From: Entamoeba invadens IP1
Taxonomy: Eukaryota > Evosea > Mastigamoebida > Endamoebidae
DNA: 64,000 nucleotides
Direction of reading: 5' to 3'
Assembly (NCBI RefSeq): GCF_000330505.1
Contig: NW_004440180.1
Span: 106,801-170,800, forward strand
Shown here: positions 35,101-43,461 of the stretch, in pieces
How the letters are laid out: each line of letters starts with the position of its first letter
How positions within the stretch are numbered: the stretch's first letter is position 1
Notes under the pieces: generated by a model
Told to the model about the DNA's origin: nothing
What the model saw: only the letters and a program-made list of their open reading frames with translations
The model's database searches: none
Position numbers and translations under genes: made by a program

Positions 35101-36097
35101 CCGAAGGACAGAAGACCTTGAGAATGAGAAGAGAGAGAAAGAGAAGTTTGAGAAAGAGAAGCAAAAGATCGAACGGGAACGACTCGAGAAATTTGCAACG
35201 ACGCCGGAAGACGTTTTGGCGAAGATGGAAATAGACACCAAGAAACAAGCGGACAAATTGATGGAGTCATCTGATGGAGTTGAGATCATAGAGGGGGAAG
35301 AGAGTTGTAGTGATTCGAGTTCGGAGAATTACGAAATCTGTGAGATGGAGAATAGCGATGATGGGGCTATTGTAGAAGAGAATTTGAGTGAGAGTGGGAA
35401 TGATGACACCCCGGAGAACACAAGTAAGCCAATAATTAAAGAAGCCACTGACGACTCGGACGAGTGGAAGGGCGGGGAAAAGCCCAAGAAAGAGGGGTAC
35501 ACAGGGAAAGAGTGGCTGAAGATGTATAAACAAGGCAAAGACTTTATGTTCAACAAAACAATTAATTCGAAAGATCGGATAATGACGGCTTTAGCAAACA
35601 AGAAGGCGCTCCGTATGTTGAGTGGGGCTATTGTCTTTAAAATGTGCAAGAAAATTTATGACACTACACACAACAAATTTTCAACACAGGCATTCAACGC
35701 GGCGATAGCGGGGAAGAAATCGATTATGGTTATCGTACAGACCGAAGGCTGTGTGTTTGGGTGTTACAACGAGAGTGATGGACTGCCTCGTGTTGTGAAG
35801 AGAGAAACACCAATCATTGCAAACAAAGCGTTTGTCTTTTCGTTGGTCAACCGCCTTGGGGAACCCTTTTTGGTCGAGAAGAAGACGAACTCGTCCTTTT
35901 ATTTGCACAACACAGATGATAACGGTATCGTCAGTTTCGACTGCTGTTTCACCATCAAAAAGGACAAGAAGATATACGTCCAGAACAAGAAATGGAGTGA
36001 GTGCTACAACACCAAATTTGATAGTGGGATTCTCACCGGCGCCACTTTTCCTGTTGTTGCGGATATGGAGCGGCTCGTGGTGTTTGAATGGAATTGA
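32129..36097 (+). CDS. Large protein with three TLD-like modules and a long coiled coil, 1322 aa
   Basis: The N-terminus (1-200) is helical and coiled-coil-like, followed by a Gln/Lys/Thr-rich linker. Module 1 (about 400-557) has LLFLSDERKID and VFGFFSGG. Module 2 (about 634-811) has LLYDSKENG, IFGIYNQ and HFAFVFS. Module 3 (about 1141-1322) has KKIYDTTHN, VFGCYNES and KAFVFSLV. These repeated strands (a y-D-S/T start, a hydrophobic-G-x-Y/F strand, an F-V-F-S strand) resemble TLDc-type folds seen in many Entamoeba proteins; the assignment is by pattern only. Residues about 828-1025 are an uninterrupted Glu/Arg/Lys coiled coil, and an acidic stretch precedes module 3. TLDc proteins elsewhere act in oxidative stress and V-ATPase regulation; the role here is unknown. 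Confidence 0.85.
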   Translation: MTTVEYLESVLKELDLSCSRQIVFNPLVINFLRSLLMYVQEAKGGALPEHPTQEAPQPLQLQRNFQDQLASLKDELTQLIDQNTSTMNLRIVTMSDTMQGLYDKVNAIETQKLLNGILSGTNTEHTTKLNALDVQLEELKGKVSILTNSLLTLKTEMSTLKAPQDELTTLNNKCEALRVQLSQVTLKVDKLNQQNNDVIHENEVPKPLFGFNQEQPQNSSDVSTNEKTKQTTDTFKPNFQFTPTIKPSVVEKKGEPKSEQKVEKKEVNVGKLEENKMNAQNKTSPSYCDKVDEIDKTVKEQTNSQTVNKTQTNQIQQTQKKQNEQLEQKDDVTPQRKSTNQMNGSYTTNVQNQENCIEKTIEVKQMLPTTQVNAQEIVTLSQTGTLPKLQPFSDTVNSPQITAQLSGWCQGKVKLLFLSDERKIDSQHVNKKIHGKKGILVMCRSESGKVFGFFSGGKVPETTEMKGKSAFVKNDWKHFVFMFEGKNQIGTKFEKKDCGDTIVWNSIGSGVFVDCRDAFAIGENFVVVGRTAFEDKYFDAVSIETLVGSQRITLNDIAIFGVEGENDSKESVQEAQEPQQSTEVESRCTQEQQNEKQILPQTKSAKFEENKSVGNSIASEAEVQLHKKLQEIISSTREQTDLALFMNDKVVTALYLSWNNQRFSSLLYDSKENGMDPQRFSKFLSCIANTIIAVQTTSGLIFGIYNQTKAPQFSTRKATIEGDTNHFAFVFSTSKVGARFKTKSPPQVGFIGDMNDVMFQVGSSLIVFQDGRIVISDEFNKLYDGDMSNEEMVGGATEGLKLQRLVVMVTSTSEAVISRALSYKSSVIKQEKESERKEAEMARIQKEREEKARRQREEAERKRVEDEQMRVLEEAARKEEERRVQLETERKNKMAEEKRKQLAEEQRKVNEEKERQRVIEAEQRRKEKEDMEKVKAAEAEAKRITEEKERQEKEAAEQKRIEEERLNNERKQLEAAFIEQENERKRLEDERRRTEDLENEKREKEKFEKEKQKIERERLEKFATTPEDVLAKMEIDTKKQADKLMESSDGVEIIEGEESCSDSSSENYEICEMENSDDGAIVEENLSESGNDDTPENTSKPIIKEATDDSDEWKGGEKPKKEGYTGKEWLKMYKQGKDFMFNKTINSKDRIMTALANKKALRMLSGAIVFKMCKKIYDTTHNKFSTQAFNAAIAGKKSIMVIVQTEGCVFGCYNESDGLPRVVKRETPIIANKAFVFSLVNRLGEPFLVEKKTNSSFYLHNTDDNGIVSFDCCFTIKKDKKIYVQNKKWSECYNTKFDSGILTGATFPVVADMERLVVFEWN

Positions 36098-36163
36098 TTT
36101 TGTCTTGATTTGCTATATGTGGTTTATAGAAGAGAGCGATACACAACAATCAATAGAAAACAA

Positions 36164-38731
36164 TCAGAACTGGAGGTATTGCCATCTGATCTTGATGACT
36201 AAGTCTTCGTTCCCAGCCTTTGCATAGATGAGTGACAAATTGAATGCAATCTCGCGATCAAGCAACGCCTCTGCACTGTTCTTTGGGATGATGGACAGCG
36301 CTTGTTCATAGAAATTCGACGCTAAATAGAGGACGTCGAGCTGATGATAGAACCTCCCAACGTTGTACAACCCCTCCTTTTTGAATCCGCATAACTCTAA
36401 ATACCTTTTCAAGTACGTCAGACTGTTCACCATCACTGAGGACTTATCTATAGTATTTCGATTCGCAACATCGCCAAGAAAACACAGAGAAATGGACAAA
36501 TTGAGTAATGCAGAGTTCTTCTGGTTGTCGTACACATCAAACAGTAACGTGAGGGCCTTGTTATATTGGCACGTCGTCAAGAAGAGGTTGCCCAATATAA
36601 TAGTGATGATCTCCTCCTTCGGGTATTTGGAGTGCATGCGACTGAAGTACTTGAGGAGGCCCGGGTTAGTCTGTCGGCGACTCAACACGATGATCTTGTT
36701 AAAGAAGAACCAGAGATCCTTTCGATTGGGGAAGACAAGACAGAGTGCTTTCAATTGAAAAATCGCCGCTTCGAATGATGAATACCTCAAACAAATGTTA
36801 ATGAACGACGTCCGTATAGCTACCTCGTTGTCTTCATCATGCCCCAAAACTGTTATTAAAGACTCGATCGTTTGCTTACACTCGTCCATTTTGTTGATGA
36901 CAGCCGCACATGTAATATGCCACGTGATGTATTTTTTAATCCTTTCAATGCCTAACACCTCTTCAAGTAATACAAAGGTCCCTGCTATTTCAATCACTTT
37001 ACGATTATCACGGTCAGTGTTCCGAGTCTTTTTGTCAACTAAACTACTCTCTTCCGTCTCACTTCTGTCCGTCTTTTCATTCTCATTGAAGGTCTCCACC
37101 GGCTCGACTTGTTTCTGTTTCAGACTCTCGACCTTTTGGGGGACATCAAATTGGTCCCACTTGATCTCTTCATTTGGTATTGGTGGTGCTACTGTGACGG
37201 CAGTGTCCTTTCTCTTTTTGCGCTTCGTCTGAAAGAGTCTGTCCTCTTCAATTTCACTCTCTTCCGTATGCTTTTTCTCCTTCTTTTCTTCAACCGGCAT
37301 TTCAACACCCAAAATCGACAACACCGCACCCATCCGCCACTTCTTCGACCGTGAAAATCGAAACTGTTTGATGCGCGATTTGATCAGGTCCGTCTCCTCC
37401 TTTTGTATCACCTTCCCAAAGATCCACAGAAACGTCTCATAACACTTCTCGTAATTGTCTTGCCTGTAAAACCCTTTCATCTTCATCCTCAATATTTCTA
37501 TCACATCATTCTGCTCGCTCATGTTCTGGAAGACTTCGATGTCGTTCATCTGCTCCAAACTCTCAAAGTAGTGATCACTGATCTCACACATCTTGTCGTA
37601 CTCCCCCTCCTGTAACATCTTTCTCATTAACAAGACAGTGACATCCCCGCGATACCCACACTCTTTGTGCGAATTCTCCCCATACTGGAACGCAAGCGGC
37701 TCGTTCCCTAAATTCCAGTAACACACGGCCAAGTTGCCCCATATGACGGCGTTGTCCATCCCTTCAAAACTGCGAATCTTTTCATACAACTCCATCGCCT
37801 TTTGATACTCCTTTTTTTTCATCAACTCATTTGCTATTAACACACTCAAGTCGACAATATTCGGGTTGATGTTCTTCAGATGATATAAGTAGTACGGCAT
37901 CCACGTCTCCTCACTCTTCTTGCGGATATTGAATATGCAGACATTGGCTTGCATGTCTACGGGGAACGTACTCTCGTCGTGCGTCTTCACGTAGTTTGTG
38001 TAAAATTCAGAGAACTCGTCGAGCATTTCGTTGTCGAGTAAAAGCTCCATTAATATATTCCCAAGACTTAATTCAACGTCTTTATTCTCTTTAATCCGTT
38101 GCTTGACACCTCCTAATACGACACTCGCAGCTTCTTTCTTCCTCTTTTCTGTGATAAGAGCCGTCGCTATCTGTTTTGCTGTTGTCGCGGTTCCATCAAG
38201 AGCTATGAGTGCTTGGAATGTCGATAAAACGCCGCGCGAGTCCGACATCTGTGTCCCAACTTTGACTCTCTCGTAGAGCAAATCGACGTTCTTGGGATCG
38301 TGGAGAACAGCTTTCGATAAACAGTAGTAGTACTGCTCTTCGTCGCCATCTTCTTTAAACATGTCTGCAAGCCGCTTCCACAACTCTCCGTCAGTTCGCG
38401 TCATATGCGCCGCTATCATGAAATAATCCCTTGCAGTCTTCTTATCTCCCAAATCGGAGTATATCATACCCAATGTGTGATAACTATCGGGAATTTGTGG
38501 CGCGACTTTAATGGCTTCGAGAGCATACTCCGTGGCTTGCGAATACTCCTTTTTAACATAACACATCGAAGCTTCTCCTATCAGCTTTTTAACAGAGTCG
38601 GGTATTTTTCGGGTTTTGGGCTTCGAGTCGGAGAGATCAGAAGAGTCGGAAGAGTCCGTGTTACTCGACTCACTTAATAACCCCGTTATATCTTCGCTGT
38701 CACTCCCAAACAAATACTCACCCACTGACAT
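36164..38731 (-). CDS. GTF3C3: TFIIIC TPR subunit (GTF3C3/Tfc4-like), 855 aa
   Basis: Probable subunit of TFIIIC, the factor that binds internal A and B boxes of tRNA genes and recruits TFIIIB. An acidic Ser/Asp-rich start is followed from about residue 45 by TPR units. The opening run (LIGEASMCYVKKEYSQATEY, then HTLGMIYSDLGDKKTARDYF, then IAAHMT) follows the order seen at the start of the GTF3C3/Tfc4 TPR array. A charged linker at about 475-560 splits the TPRs into two blocks, as in the yeast subunit, and the end has GLYNVGRFYHQL with a last TPR. The length is close to the human protein. A different TPR protein is possible but less likely. It lies 330 bp from a tRNA gene. The end is 66 bp from the convergent TLD-like gene. 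Confidence 0.72.
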   Translation of the reverse strand: MSVGEYLFGSDSEDITGLLSESSNTDSSDSSDLSDSKPKTRKIPDSVKKLIGEASMCYVKKEYSQATEYALEAIKVAPQIPDSYHTLGMIYSDLGDKKTARDYFMIAAHMTRTDGELWKRLADMFKEDGDEEQYYYCLSKAVLHDPKNVDLLYERVKVGTQMSDSRGVLSTFQALIALDGTATTAKQIATALITEKRKKEAASVVLGGVKQRIKENKDVELSLGNILMELLLDNEMLDEFSEFYTNYVKTHDESTFPVDMQANVCIFNIRKKSEETWMPYYLYHLKNINPNIVDLSVLIANELMKKKEYQKAMELYEKIRSFEGMDNAVIWGNLAVCYWNLGNEPLAFQYGENSHKECGYRGDVTVLLMRKMLQEGEYDKMCEISDHYFESLEQMNDIEVFQNMSEQNDVIEILRMKMKGFYRQDNYEKCYETFLWIFGKVIQKEETDLIKSRIKQFRFSRSKKWRMGAVLSILGVEMPVEEKKEKKHTEESEIEEDRLFQTKRKKRKDTAVTVAPPIPNEEIKWDQFDVPQKVESLKQKQVEPVETFNENEKTDRSETEESSLVDKKTRNTDRDNRKVIEIAGTFVLLEEVLGIERIKKYITWHITCAAVINKMDECKQTIESLITVLGHDEDNEVAIRTSFINICLRYSSFEAAIFQLKALCLVFPNRKDLWFFFNKIIVLSRRQTNPGLLKYFSRMHSKYPKEEIITIILGNLFLTTCQYNKALTLLFDVYDNQKNSALLNLSISLCFLGDVANRNTIDKSSVMVNSLTYLKRYLELCGFKKEGLYNVGRFYHQLDVLYLASNFYEQALSIIPKNSAEALLDREIAFNLSLIYAKAGNEDLVIKIRWQYLQF

Positions 38732-39060
38732 GTGTGATTTGGTTTGTTCATACTAGTTCTTATTATTAAAAAAAAACTATACTTTTATAATAAATAAATG
38801 ATAATATATAATTAAAAATAATTTTTAACTAATTTTTAAATGTTATTGTCATTTTATTAAATTAAAACGTAATAATGAGGTTTCTAAATAGCTAGTCTTA
38901 TATTATTAAAAAATTAATTAAACTAGTTTACATTATTTGATTATTTTATTTTTTTAAATAATTTTTACAAAATGTATATTATTTAATTAACTAATAAAAT
39001 AATAATTCAATAGTTTAATTTTGTAATGTTATCTATATTTTTTATGAAATTTTATTAGAA
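38732..39060. other. AT-rich spacer upstream of the TFIIIC subunit and the tRNA gene
   Basis: 329 bp of almost pure A/T. I see no gene. It separates the minus-strand TFIIIC subunit start from the plus-strand tRNA-Gly. Confidence 0.5.
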
Positions 39061-39131
39061 GCATTTGTGGTCTAAGGGCAGAATTCCACCCTTCCAAGGT
39101 GGAGATCCGGGTTCGAGTCCCGGCAAATGCA
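39061..39131 (+). tRNA. tRNA-Gly(TCC): tRNA-Gly (anticodon TCC)
   Basis: The acceptor arms GCATTTG and CAAATGC pair fully, with A as the discriminator base at 39131. The anticodon stem CCACC/GGTGG encloses the loop CTTCCAA, so the anticodon is TCC (Gly, GGA codons). The T arm CCGGG-TTCGAGT-CCCGG is perfect and supplies a B box; the D arm region TGGTCTAAGGG supplies an A box. There is no intron. TTTTT directly follows at 39132-39136 as the pol III terminator. It is a single gene in AT-rich DNA, not part of a visible tRNA array. Confidence 0.97.
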
Positions 39132-39136
39132 TTTTT
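39132..39136 (+). terminator. Pol III T-tract terminator of tRNA-Gly
   Basis: Five T residues lie directly after the discriminator base. Confidence 0.85.
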
Positions 39137-39223
39137 ACAATAATTAAAAAAAGTTTTATTATTATTTTAATAAATTAATATTAACTTTTATAAATAAAGA
39201 CAAATTCTAATTTACTAGGTAAA

Positions 39224-40372
39224 TTAAAAGATATCGTTTAAGATTTTGAGGCATCCATCGTGGTCAATATCCTTATAAGCACCAGCTGGATTTTCTTTGA
39301 ACTTTGCAGCAATTTCCTCGAAGTGCTCCTTTCCATATCCCCATTCAGAGAGTCTTGTCTTCATTCCAATTCGTTTGAAGAAGTTTTCAGTAGCTTCAAT
39401 AGCATCTTCTGGTTTAGCATTTTTGATGCCATAGACGTTTTCAGCCATTTGAATCAACTTTTGAGCGTTCTTCTCTTTGTTGAATCTCATAACACCTGGT
39501 GTGGTCATTGCAAGTGTCTCTCCATGTGCAAGACCGTAATAAGTCGTAATTTCGTGTCCAACAGCATGTGCACCTCCGCACATGGATACACCAACACACA
39601 AAGACCAATTAAGAGCCACAGTAGCCGCATAACAGAAATCAGCTCGAGTCTTATAGTCTGTTGGATCATTAATGGTTTTCTCCGCTACACTCATGATGAC
39701 TTTGAATACCCCTTCCGACTCTGCATCAGTCACTGCATTCTTCTGATAATGTGGAATGTACTGTTCATAGACATGTACAAATGAATCAACTAACCCATTT
39801 CTTACTTGGTTAACAGGAAGTGACATTGTGTAAACAGGATCCACTATGGAGAAGGTGGGATAGACACTTGGATGGAAGAAATGCGACTTTGTTTTATCAG
39901 AAACACGTGAGATAACCGCCCCACAATTCATTTCACTTCCTGTCGCTGGAATGGTAAGTACAACTCCAATTTTGGCTTTGGCTGGATTGGGTTCATACTT
40001 CCCATACTTCATTATAATATCATAAGTATCTGTGCTATACGTATGTTCAAGAGCAAGAGCGATGTACTTGGTTGCATCTACAACTGAACCTCCACCGACA
40101 GCCAAAAGAAAATCAATGTTGTTCTCTTTGGCAAGTTGAATTGCTTTAAGGCAAGTCTCATGGTGGGGATTTGGTTCGATTCCTGCAAATTCACAAATGG
40201 GTGTGACATACTTTAAAACATCATTGTAAACTCCATTTTTCTTAATAGACCCACCACCATATATTAACATCACACGAGAAGTCGTTGGAATCAAATTTTG
40301 CTTCTTGATCTCTTCAATAGAACCTTTTCCATAGATGAGTCTCACTGGATTGCAATAAGTGAAGTTGTCCAT
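39224..40372 (-). CDS. ADH3: Iron-containing alcohol dehydrogenase, 382 aa
   Basis: NAD(P)-dependent group III alcohol dehydrogenase, probably reducing aldehydes in the fermentation of this anaerobe. The N-terminal nucleotide fold has YGKGSI, a GGGS turn near residues 35-40 and the AVGGGSVVDATK loop near 91-102. The iron site is visible: Asp and His in GLVDSFVHVYEQ (about 193-204), His in GGAHAVGHE (about 261-269) and His in LAHGE (about 276-280). The length matches bacterial butanol dehydrogenase/YqhD types and the Entamoeba enzyme called ADH3. Entamoeba group III enzymes are considered bacterial acquisitions; that is established knowledge, not seen here. It is intronless. The symbol is given by resemblance only. 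Confidence 0.9.
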   Translation of the reverse strand: MDNFTYCNPVRLIYGKGSIEEIKKQNLIPTTSRVMLIYGGGSIKKNGVYNDVLKYVTPICEFAGIEPNPHHETCLKAIQLAKENNIDFLLAVGGGSVVDATKYIALALEHTYSTDTYDIIMKYGKYEPNPAKAKIGVVLTIPATGSEMNCGAVISRVSDKTKSHFFHPSVYPTFSIVDPVYTMSLPVNQVRNGLVDSFVHVYEQYIPHYQKNAVTDAESEGVFKVIMSVAEKTINDPTDYKTRADFCYAATVALNWSLCVGVSMCGGAHAVGHEITTYYGLAHGETLAMTTPGVMRFNKEKNAQKLIQMAENVYGIKNAKPEDAIEATENFFKRIGMKTRLSEWGYGKEHFEEIAAKFKENPAGAYKDIDHDGCLKILNDIF

Positions 40373-40729
40373 TTTGTGAATAATTGAATTACTTTCGGTT
40401 TAAATAGATCTTAAGCAATATAATTTCGTTGTTTATTGAAGTTTTTGAATCAAAGTTATGTATTTTATGAGAAAGTAAATTGCATTACAACTTGTAATAC
40501 AACTAACAAATACCAATTCAAAGTATAATTCCAAAGGTTAGTCTTTATTAAATAATTGATTACGTATTTTTTGTATAATTGGAACATTTTTTTATTTTTG
40601 ACTTTCAAATTGCAAGGCAATGAAGATATAATAATTAATCATTTACAAACTATGTTGATATAGTAAAATAATTTATAAAATATGAAGAATTAACCACCTT
40701 ATGGTTTTTTATATAGTTTCATTTAAAAT
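40373..40729. other. AT-rich spacer between ADH and a transposon remnant
   Basis: Nothing recognised. It probably holds the ADH promoter near 40373-40430 and the left flank of the pogo-like remnant. Confidence 0.4.
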
Positions 40730-42385
40730 TTGTTTTTTATTTTAAGAACAAAAAAATATTTGAATAACAAAAACTGTAAAAAACAAAATGTTGAAAAAAT
40801 GACCAAAAAAGCTTCAAGTCTTCAAGAAATCAGAATGAACACTTTAGATCGGGGTAAAAACACTTTAATGGAAAGGGAAAAAGTTAATAAAATACTCAAA
40901 ACAATAAAAAATTCAGAATCATTAAAACAATCTTTATTGGAGTCTTTGACAATGACAGAGCAAATCAAATTATTTTTAAATAATACCAATTTTCTCTAAC
41001 AAATATGAGTAGACTATTCAGCATCACTCCTCAAACACTTTCTGGGCATTTGAAGAAACATGAAACTGTTGATCCAGATTGGATTTTCGTAAAATATCAA
41101 GAAAAATAGATGAATCTATTGAATAACTTATACCATTGTGTCCAGAAAAGAAAATTGCATTATCGAATTCGTTTATAATAAACCTCCGTGAAAAAAGATC
41201 CTTTCTTCGAAATATCATATAGTGGTTTAAGAAGACACATATAATATTTCCATGATTGCGTGAAAATTAAAGTAGTGCCAGATGAATTGAAAGAGTACAA
41301 CTTGATTTCATCCACATTTACGACAATTACAAAACATTAAAGTTGTTCACTGAAACGCCAGCAGCACTTTTTTCAATGTAGATGAAGTCGGTTTTTCTGA
41401 TTGGATGGATAAACACAACATGTTTGTTTATATTACCAAAGAGAAGTATGAAAAACTCAAGGATTCAGAAGAAGTTAAACTTGGAGTGTTTCATTCGTTC
41501 AAATGTAGCACATGTATAGCTTGTGTTTCTCTTGATGGTGCTTTTGTTACTCCAGCAATTGTTCTTCCGAACGAGAAATATTATTCTGATCTTGAAGCGG
41601 ATTGTCATGGTTGGTTATTATATTATACCAAAACGGGGTTTGTCGATGAAACAATTATTCAATTGTGGTTAGTTAACCATCTCATACCACACATTGAAAT
41701 GACAAGAAGACTATTAAACTGAAAAAGGAAACAGCGGTTGTTACAATGGACAATTTCACGGGTCATATTAGGAGTGAAATGACCGAGTTTGCAAGTCAAC
41801 GTATTGTCGTTTTTTATTACTTCGTGCCTCATTCGAGCCATCTTGTCCAGTTCTTAGATTTATGTTTTGGGTATTGCCAAGCAAGCCCTGAATACAAGAG
41901 GTCCAACAACAATTGTAGAAAAGTCACTACCTTCAATCTCAATTAGCACAGTTGAACAAAAAGACGAGTTCAAGAAAGGTTTGAGTGATTGGATCCGAAT
42001 GTTGAGTGAGAAAGACGGAAGACTCCACATTTTATTGAGAAGGTCTAACACATTAAGAGAACCAACTGGTATGCCAATAACTTATCACGCAAAGAAAGTG
42101 TTGGAAGTTATGGAATCAAAGGCGACCAATAATGTAATAGTTGCTTCGTTTAGAAGGTCTGGTGTTGTTGGTGTTTATTTAGGTCGAGTGAAGCGAATGT
42201 TTGTTTCGTTAAAGGAAGCAAGTCTTTTACTCCAGGAAGCCGGTAATGTTTTCATTTCGGAGATGATCGAGTACTTCGTAGTACCAGAAGTTGACTGTTT
42301 CTTGGTCACAATCCAAATGGAAACTTTGCCTTGGGTTGTCCCAAGACTAGTGACCCAAGCTGAACCGGATGTTATGTTAGCATAA
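40730..42385 (+). pseudogene. Decayed pogo-like DDE_1 transposase
   Basis: Plus-strand pieces in several frames follow the order of a DDE_1 (pogo/Tigger-type) transposase. 40730-40999 is a basic helical start. Near 41005 there is a helix-turn-helix (ITPQTLSGHLKKH). Near 41375 the first catalytic block NVDEVGFSDWMDKH is preserved. 41405-41722 holds the core (SLDGAFVTPAIVL). Near 41745 VTMDNFTGH gives the second Asp, followed by PHSSHLVQFLD. 41867-42385 is the C-terminal part, open for 172 codons. Stops and at least three frame changes separate these, so it is inactive. It differs from the copy near 27 kb, in which the first Asp is lost. Confidence 0.82.
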
Positions 42386-42470
42386 CATATTAATCCGGTT
42401 ATTAATGAATTAGACAAATTAGTTGTCTAATTCATTCGCCAAATTAGACAACTAATTTGGCGAATGAATT
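42363..42470. repeat. Cluster of three hairpins, two mutually exclusive
   Basis: Hairpin 1: AACCGGA (42363-42369) pairs with TCCGGTT (42394-42400), with an inner TGTTATG/CATAACA stem; the stop of the preceding frame lies within it. Hairpin 2: a perfect 14-bp stem 42404-42417 with 42423-42436. Hairpin 3: a perfect 18-bp stem 42429-42446 with 42453-42470 and a 6-nt loop. Hairpins 2 and 3 share AATTCATT (42429-42436) and cannot form together. It sits exactly between the pogo-like frame and a zinc-binding tail, so it may mark a rearranged junction of transposon ends. Confidence 0.8.
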
Positions 42471-42738
42471 ATCCAAAACAACAAAACCCACGACAATACG
42501 CAAATTACATGTTCCATCAAAAACAACGTTATTAGAAAATGTAACGGATTCGTTGTCATGAAAGAGGGGTTAGATGTAAAACGACGCAGAGGACGATGTT
42601 GGATTTGTACACAATCTGGAATAGTCACAAACACTTCAAAAACTTGTTTAAATTGTGAAAAATGTGTATGTACAAATCATTCTGTCCAGATTTATGTAAC
42701 TGTATGCAACATTTGTTTACAGATAATAACAAAATAAC
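42471..42738 (+). pseudogene. Fragment with Cys-rich zinc-binding tail (transposase-type)
   Basis: From about 42553 a plus-strand frame encodes a basic lead (KRRRGR) followed by CWIC, CLNCEKCVC-x2-H and CNICL, ending at a TAA at 42736-42738. The Cys/His spacing is like the C-terminal zinc tails of the two piggyBac remnants at 6830-7028 and 12640-12790. It is separated from the pogo-like frame by the hairpin cluster and at least one stop. It could be the true tail of that transposase or the end of another, otherwise deleted, piggyBac copy. Confidence 0.55.
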
Positions 42739-43461
42739 CACTATTATAATCAAATGTTATTCTAAAGTCTATTACCAATTTCAATTTTTAAAATGATTTA
42801 TTTTTAATTTTGGTTTAAAAAAAGTCCTTCAAACGGGATGTTTTCGTGTGTATTGTAATACACATTTTTGGTCTTTTTTTCTGTTTTGTTTTTTTTATCA
42901 AAATGATTTTAAATTTACATGAAATTTGGAATTTCTGTGTTATTTAAGGTGTTAATAAGATCGTTGCAAAAAAGATCGTCAGAAATGCAAACGTTTTTTC
43001 AGCTTTTTTTAAATACAAATTGCAAAAATTAAAGTTTTCAACAATAAAGATTTTTTATAAAACAAAAAATAAATGGAACACCAACGTGTTAAAATAAATT
43101 TTTAAAATAATTTATTGTAATGTGTTAATAATGGACAGATGTATAGAATTTATTTTTTTTTGAAACAAAAATTTAATCTTCCAACTTTATTATATTATTA
43201 AAATATTATATAAATAATATTATATAATAAAAACAACTATAATGTATAACATTAATAACAATACAATATAATATTTTATAATAGTAGAAGGATAAATTAT
43301 CAAAAACTTTCTTTTTTTTACCTGTTTTATCTAACATTTTTAAAGTCATTTATTATTAAATAATAAATAAAACTGATTTAAACATTTGAGTAGTTTTAAA
43401 TTAAAAGAACGAATTGTTTTGCAATACAAGCTTAGGAAAATTGAACTAAAAAACACAACAA
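42739..43461. other. AT-rich region upstream of the CH-domain gene
   Basis: I see no gene. A small perfect palindrome TGTGTATT-GT-AATACACA-like sequence lies near 42848-42866. The last 70 bp before 43462 are the likely promoter and leader of the CH-domain gene. Confidence 0.4.

Noticed and set aside
34322..35289. Long minus-strand frames (308 and 285 codons) opposite the coiled coil
   Set aside because: They are antisense shadows of Glu/Lys/Arg-rich codons, giving Ser/Phe/Leu-rich nonsense proteins.
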